Positions 31,090-34,065 of a stretch of 34,065 bases of DNA are shown here, piece after piece. The notes under the pieces were generated by a model, which was given only the letters and a program-made list of their open reading frames with translations, was not told where the DNA came from and searched no databases. The stretch spans positions 1 to 34,065 of the forward strand of contig CALJAA010000184.1 in the NCBI GenBank assembly GCA_938028465.1, given 5' to 3'. The number at the start of each line of letters is the position of its first letter. The first letter of the stretch is position 1. The DNA comes from an uncultured Granulosicoccaceae bacterium (GTDB lineage Bacteria; Pseudomonadota; Gammaproteobacteria; Granulosicoccales; Granulosicoccaceae). The translations under genes were made by a program, and so were the position numbers.

Positions 31090-32414
31090 GCCGTTTTTTC
31101 CATCAGCGCATAATAGAAGCCATCCATCGCATGCTGCCCAGGTAAAATCTGCCGACCAAACTTCCGCGCCTCACCCCAGCTAGCATCAATCGGTCGATGT
31201 ACTGCCCCATTGCTTTGTGCAAGAAACTCAGCAATCTGTTGTTCGTTTTCGACTTTTAAAATGGAACAGGTAGAGTAAAGCATAAAACCACCAGGCTTAA
31301 CTAATGGCCAAAGCGCAGTTAGCAAATTTCGTTGTTGTTTAACTAAGGCTGGGATATCCGATTCGCGACGAAGTAATTTGATATCTGGATGACGTCGAAT
31401 CACACCGGTACCACTGCACGGCGCATCCAACAAGATTGCATCAAACGCCTTGCCGTCCCACCATTGAGAAGGCTCATTAGCATCGGCGACTACCAACTCC
31501 GCTATGCCACTTAATTTTAATCGATCGATGTTTTCTTGCACGCGATCCAAGCGCTCTTTATGTTTATCAAGCGCGACCACCTGTTGCCAATGGTCTAGTT
31601 CAAGTGCATGTAGAGTTTTACCGCCAGGTGCAGCGCACGCATCTAACAAGCGACCAGAAGCACGTTGCGCTAATATCGGCGCGGCGAGTTGTGCCGCAGC
31701 GTCCTGCACGCTAACACCACCTTCAGCAAACCCGGGTAAGCGTTCTACTGCCATTGCCTGTTCTGCCATCAAGGCTTGCACAGCATGCTCACTAACACTG
31801 GACGCCATATCCCGCTCACTCATCTGAGCTTGATATTTATCCACCGATGCATAGTGTGGATTAACGCGCAGCGTCATCGGAGCCTGCGTATTAGCTTCCT
31901 TAACTATTTCAGGCCATTGCTCTGGCCAATCTTCTTTAAGTAGATCGAGCAACCACATTGGGTGAGAGAGTCTATCGTACTCGCTTAAACCCGCTTTTAG
32001 TTTTTCCTGCTCGCGTTGATAGGTACGCAACACACCATTAACCAACCCTTTTGCCCAAGGCTTACCTAACTTACTCGTGACCTTAACTGTGGTATCGACC
32101 GCAGCGTGATCCGCTATGCGCATGTGTTCCAGCTGTAAGATACCCAACTGCATTAAAATGACTAAATCTTGATCTTTATTTTTTAATGGCTTTTTTAACA
32201 GCGGCTCAAGCAAACCGTCGAGTTGATCTCGAAAGCGCGCATAGCCATAACATAGCGCTTGCAACAACGCCCTGTCCGCTTCTGCGACTTGCTGTTGCGC
32301 GGCCGGCATTAATCGAGTGAGCGAACCACTGCCGTGTTCCAGCTGCTCAATCAATTCGCAAGCCGCAACCCGTACGTCTTTTTTACCTGACTTATTAGCG
32401 TGTTGTTTAGCCAA
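31086..32414 (-). CDS. rsmB: 16S rRNA m5C967 methyltransferase RsmB
   Basis: RsmB methylates C967 of 16S rRNA with SAM. The protein is 442 residues. A NusB-like N-terminal domain (about 1-140) is followed by the Rossmann methyltransferase. The SAM loop is LLDACAAPGGKTLHAL, motif IV is LDAPCSGTGVIRRHPDIK with a catalytic-type Cys, and motif VI is YSTCSI with the second Cys. Homology begins just after residue 12 and no ATG precedes it, so the start is TTG 32414, overlapping the fmt end by 8 bases. The gene order def-fmt-rsmB is conserved in gammaproteobacteria. Confidence 0.96.
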   Translation of the reverse strand: MAKQHANKSGKKDVRVAACELIEQLEHGSGSLTRLMPAAQQQVAEADRALLQALCYGYARFRDQLDGLLEPLLKKPLKNKDQDLVILMQLGILQLEHMRIADHAAVDTTVKVTSKLGKPWAKGLVNGVLRTYQREQEKLKAGLSEYDRLSHPMWLLDLLKEDWPEQWPEIVKEANTQAPMTLRVNPHYASVDKYQAQMSERDMASSVSEHAVQALMAEQAMAVERLPGFAEGGVSVQDAAAQLAAPILAQRASGRLLDACAAPGGKTLHALELDHWQQVVALDKHKERLDRVQENIDRLKLSGIAELVVADANEPSQWWDGKAFDAILLDAPCSGTGVIRRHPDIKLLRRESDIPALVKQQRNLLTALWPLVKPGGFMLYSTCSILKVENEQQIAEFLAQSNGAVHRPIDASWGEARKFGRQILPGQHAMDGFYYALMEKTA

Positions 32415-33357
32415 GAACTTTATCCATCAGTTGCATGCCACGAGCGACATCGGAAGCGGCAGCGGGCTTTTTACCAGGCCGTTGAATTTGCAAAAGACGT
32501 AACACGCCATCACCCGTTGCCACCAAAACGCCATCCGCGTTTATTTCAATGACAGTGCCTGGCGCTGCAGTAGACGATATAGCAGGGTCAGGTAATTCAC
32601 TACGCCAGATTCGAAGTTGCTGATTATCAAATGTGGTTTGTGCAACAGGCCATGGGTTGAACGCCATTATTTGTTGATGCAGTTGAACCGACGTGTTACT
32701 AAAATCCAACAAGGCCTCGGACTTTTTAAGTTTGTGAGCATAGTTGGCTCCCTCCTCGGCTTGAGGTGTCGCTTCGATCGTTCCCGAGATTAATCCTGCG
32801 AGGGTTTCTAACAAACCCGCCGCACCCAGCTCCGCAAGCTCATCGTGTAACTCACCTGATGTGACATTATTTGGAATGGGTATTTCGCGTCGGTGCAAGA
32901 CAGCGCCCGTATCAAGGCCTGCATCCATTTGCATAATGCAAATACCCGTTTGCTTATCACCAGCCATAACGGCGCGATGAATCGGTGCCGCTCCTCGCCA
33001 ACGCGGCAACAAGGACGCATGAATATTGAGACAACCTAAACGCGGAATTGACAACACAGGCTCTGGCAACAATAAGCCGTAAGCCACCACCACCATGACA
33101 TCCGCCTCATAGCCTGCCAATTGCTGATGCGTAGCTTCATCTTTTAGATGCTCTGGCTGCCAAACCTCTACACCTGCTGCTAAAGCAGTTTGCTTTACTG
33201 CGCTGGCTTGAGGTTGTCGGCCGCGGCCTGCTGGCCGATCAGGTTGGGACAGTACGACAACGACCTCATGATCGCTGTCGAGCAACGCCTGCAGGGCGAC
33301 CGCAGCAAATTCAGGTGTGCCAGCAAAAGCGATGCGTAATGGACTGACGCCAGTCAT
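32407..33357 (-). CDS. fmt: Methionyl-tRNA formyltransferase
   Basis: Fmt formylates initiator Met-tRNA using 10-formyl-tetrahydrofolate. At 316 residues it has normal length. The N-terminal Rossmann-type domain has FAGTPEFAAVAL, the catalytic region is LNIHASLLPRWRGAAPI, and the C-terminal OB-like domain starts near residue 205 (PWPVAQTTF). I start it at ATG 33357, which shares a base with the def stop (TGATG), rather than at the TTG one codon earlier. Confidence 0.97.
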   Translation of the reverse strand: MTGVSPLRIAFAGTPEFAAVALQALLDSDHEVVVVLSQPDRPAGRGRQPQASAVKQTALAAGVEVWQPEHLKDEATHQQLAGYEADVMVVVAYGLLLPEPVLSIPRLGCLNIHASLLPRWRGAAPIHRAVMAGDKQTGICIMQMDAGLDTGAVLHRREIPIPNNVTSGELHDELAELGAAGLLETLAGLISGTIEATPQAEEGANYAHKLKKSEALLDFSNTSVQLHQQIMAFNPWPVAQTTFDNQQLRIWRSELPDPAISSTAAPGTVIEINADGVLVATGDGVLRLLQIQRPGKKPAAASDVARGMQLMDKVLG

Positions 33358-33872
33358 CAATCAGACTCAGGAAAGCCGTCTCGAATAAATTTGAGCATTT
33401 TTTTACGAATACGGTTTCGCTTCAACGGCGAAAGGTAATCGACAAACAATTTGCCATCCAAATGATCAATCTCGTGCTGAATACAACAGGCCAACAACCC
33501 ATCAGCCTCCATCTCATAGGGCTCTCCGTTACGATCGATCGCCGCCACCCGGACCTTTTCCGGCCTTTTTATCGTTTCATAGATTTCCGGAATGGATAAA
33601 CAGCCCTCTTGAGTTTCCGATTCACCGTCGGATTCGAGAATTTCCGGGTTAATCAACGTCAATGGACTGTCACCCTCTTCGGAAACATCAATCACAACGA
33701 TTCGATTGTGCACCCCGACCTGTGTGGCCGCTAAGCCAATGCCTGGGGCGTCGTACATGGTTTTGAGCATGTTATCGACAAATTCGACCGTTTTACCGTC
33801 CACATTGGCCACAGGAGTGGCTATTTTGCGCAATTGGGTATCTGGATAGATGAGTATTTCGAGCAGTGACAA
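33357..33872 (-). CDS. def: Peptide deformylase
   Basis: Def removes the formyl group from the N-terminus of new proteins, an Fe2+/Zn2+ enzyme. The 171-residue protein has all three motifs: GIGLAATQ (44-51), EGCLS (89-93, metal ligand Cys91) and QHEIDH (132-137, ligands His133 and His137, catalytic Glu134). Homology starts at residue 3 ([16 protein letters not shown]). The only start that fits is TTG 33872; no ATG is near and no clear Shine-Dalgarno sequence is visible. It heads the long - strand run. Confidence 0.97.
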   Translation of the reverse strand: MSLLEILIYPDTQLRKIATPVANVDGKTVEFVDNMLKTMYDAPGIGLAATQVGVHNRIVVIDVSEEGDSPLTLINPEILESDGESETQEGCLSIPEIYETIKRPEKVRVAAIDRNGEPYEMEADGLLACCIQHEIDHLDGKLFVDYLSPLKRNRIRKKMLKFIRDGFPESD

Positions 33873-34012
33873 GGTACAAATCTCGCATTATTTTCGTATT
33901 GCAGATTCTAACAGGGGTAAAGAGGCACCGCCCTTGCATATCAAGCTTTTGAAAGGTTCGCCGATTGATGGGTGAGCTGTACCAATACCGAGAATACGGA
34001 GATATCCTGAAG
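33873..34012. promoter_or_regulatory. Presumed promoter region of the def operon
   Basis: These 140 bases lie upstream of def and must drive the long - strand unit unless transcription enters from outside the window. On the - strand a TAGAAT-like -10 box is seen (33909-33904), without a convincing -35 box. A possible divergent gene begins at 34013. Confidence 0.3.
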
Positions 34013-34065
34013 ATGGCCACATTTTCTATCACTAACACGGGTCGTATACTGACCGCCGCTAGCCT
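34013..34065 (+). CDS. Possible start of a divergent gene (cut by window end)
   Basis: An ATG at 34013 with GGAG at 33998-34001 eleven bases upstream opens a frame reading MATFSITNTGRILTAAS and continuing off the window. Basic and then hydrophobic residues could be the beginning of a signal peptide. In many gammaproteobacteria a LysM-domain gene followed by dprA lies divergent from def, which would fit; the visible 17 residues are too few to say. Confidence 0.3.
   Translation, partial: MATFSITNTGRILTAAS

Noticed and set aside
1-34065. Mobile element, prophage, toxin-antitoxin, defence island or CRISPR array
   Set aside because: No transposase, integrase, phage or defence-type protein, no terminal or regularly spaced repeats were seen; nearly all bases belong to core-type genes.

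Overview
The window is a stretch of chromosomal housekeeping DNA from a Gammaproteobacterium with roughly balanced GC. The evidence is several gene neighbourhoods typical of that class: divergent rhlB and trxA with rho downstream of trxA; pcm-like gene, tolC, lpxL-like gene and waaA in a row; glnE; and def, fmt, rsmB, a DUF4390 gene, an ntrYX-like pair, trkA and trkH in a row. I cannot name genus or species. I found no tRNA, rRNA, insertion sequence, phage gene or CRISPR array.

Layout. (1) 1-4472, + strand: a catabolic cluster for gamma-glutamylated amines. It holds the 3' part of a PuuB-like FAD oxidase, a class I glutamine amidotransferase, a PuuA-like glutamine-synthetase-family ligase and a second, full-length PuuB-like oxidase. 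(2) 4616-5023, +: a small membrane-anchored LysM protein. (3) 5078-7475, -: a BenE-family transporter followed by a Bcr/CflA-type MFS exporter. (4) 7549-8829, +: purD, whose stop overlaps that of convergent rho. (5) 8826-12136: rho and trxA on -, with rhlB divergent on +. A 360-base trxA-rho interval holds a possible small gene and three copies of a 7-base repeat. (6) 12337-16942, +: a cold-shock protein, then an envelope cluster (PCMT-like methyltransferase, TolC, LpxL-like acyltransferase, WaaA). (7) 16906-20790, -: glnE, a CHCC zinc-finger protein and the Kdo kinase gene kdkA, whose end overlaps that of waaA by 37 bases. (8) 20832-21890, +: an orphan Fe3+-type ABC ATPase. (9) 21906-33872, -: twelve tightly packed collinear genes: def, fmt, rsmB, DUF4390, ntrY-like, ntrX-like, trkA, trkH, TPR protein, LpxL/HtrB-type acyltransferase, DUF2834 protein and a P-loop kinase. 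Most neighbours overlap or lie within 12 bases, so this reads as one long transcription unit linking translation start and ribosome modification, a membrane two-component system, potassium uptake and envelope lipid acylation. Four of these genes need TTG or GTG starts.

Most of the window is ordinary core genome. The points most worth a second look are the NtrX-like regulator, whose AAA+ domain has lost its Walker A lysine, Walker B aspartate and GAFTGA loop; the rho leader with its repeats and possible small gene; the doubled PuuB-like oxidases around a non-PuuD amidotransferase; the kdkA/waaA pairing; and a direct repeat just downstream of a TATAAT box before the pcm-tolC genes. I did not find a convincing wholly new system.
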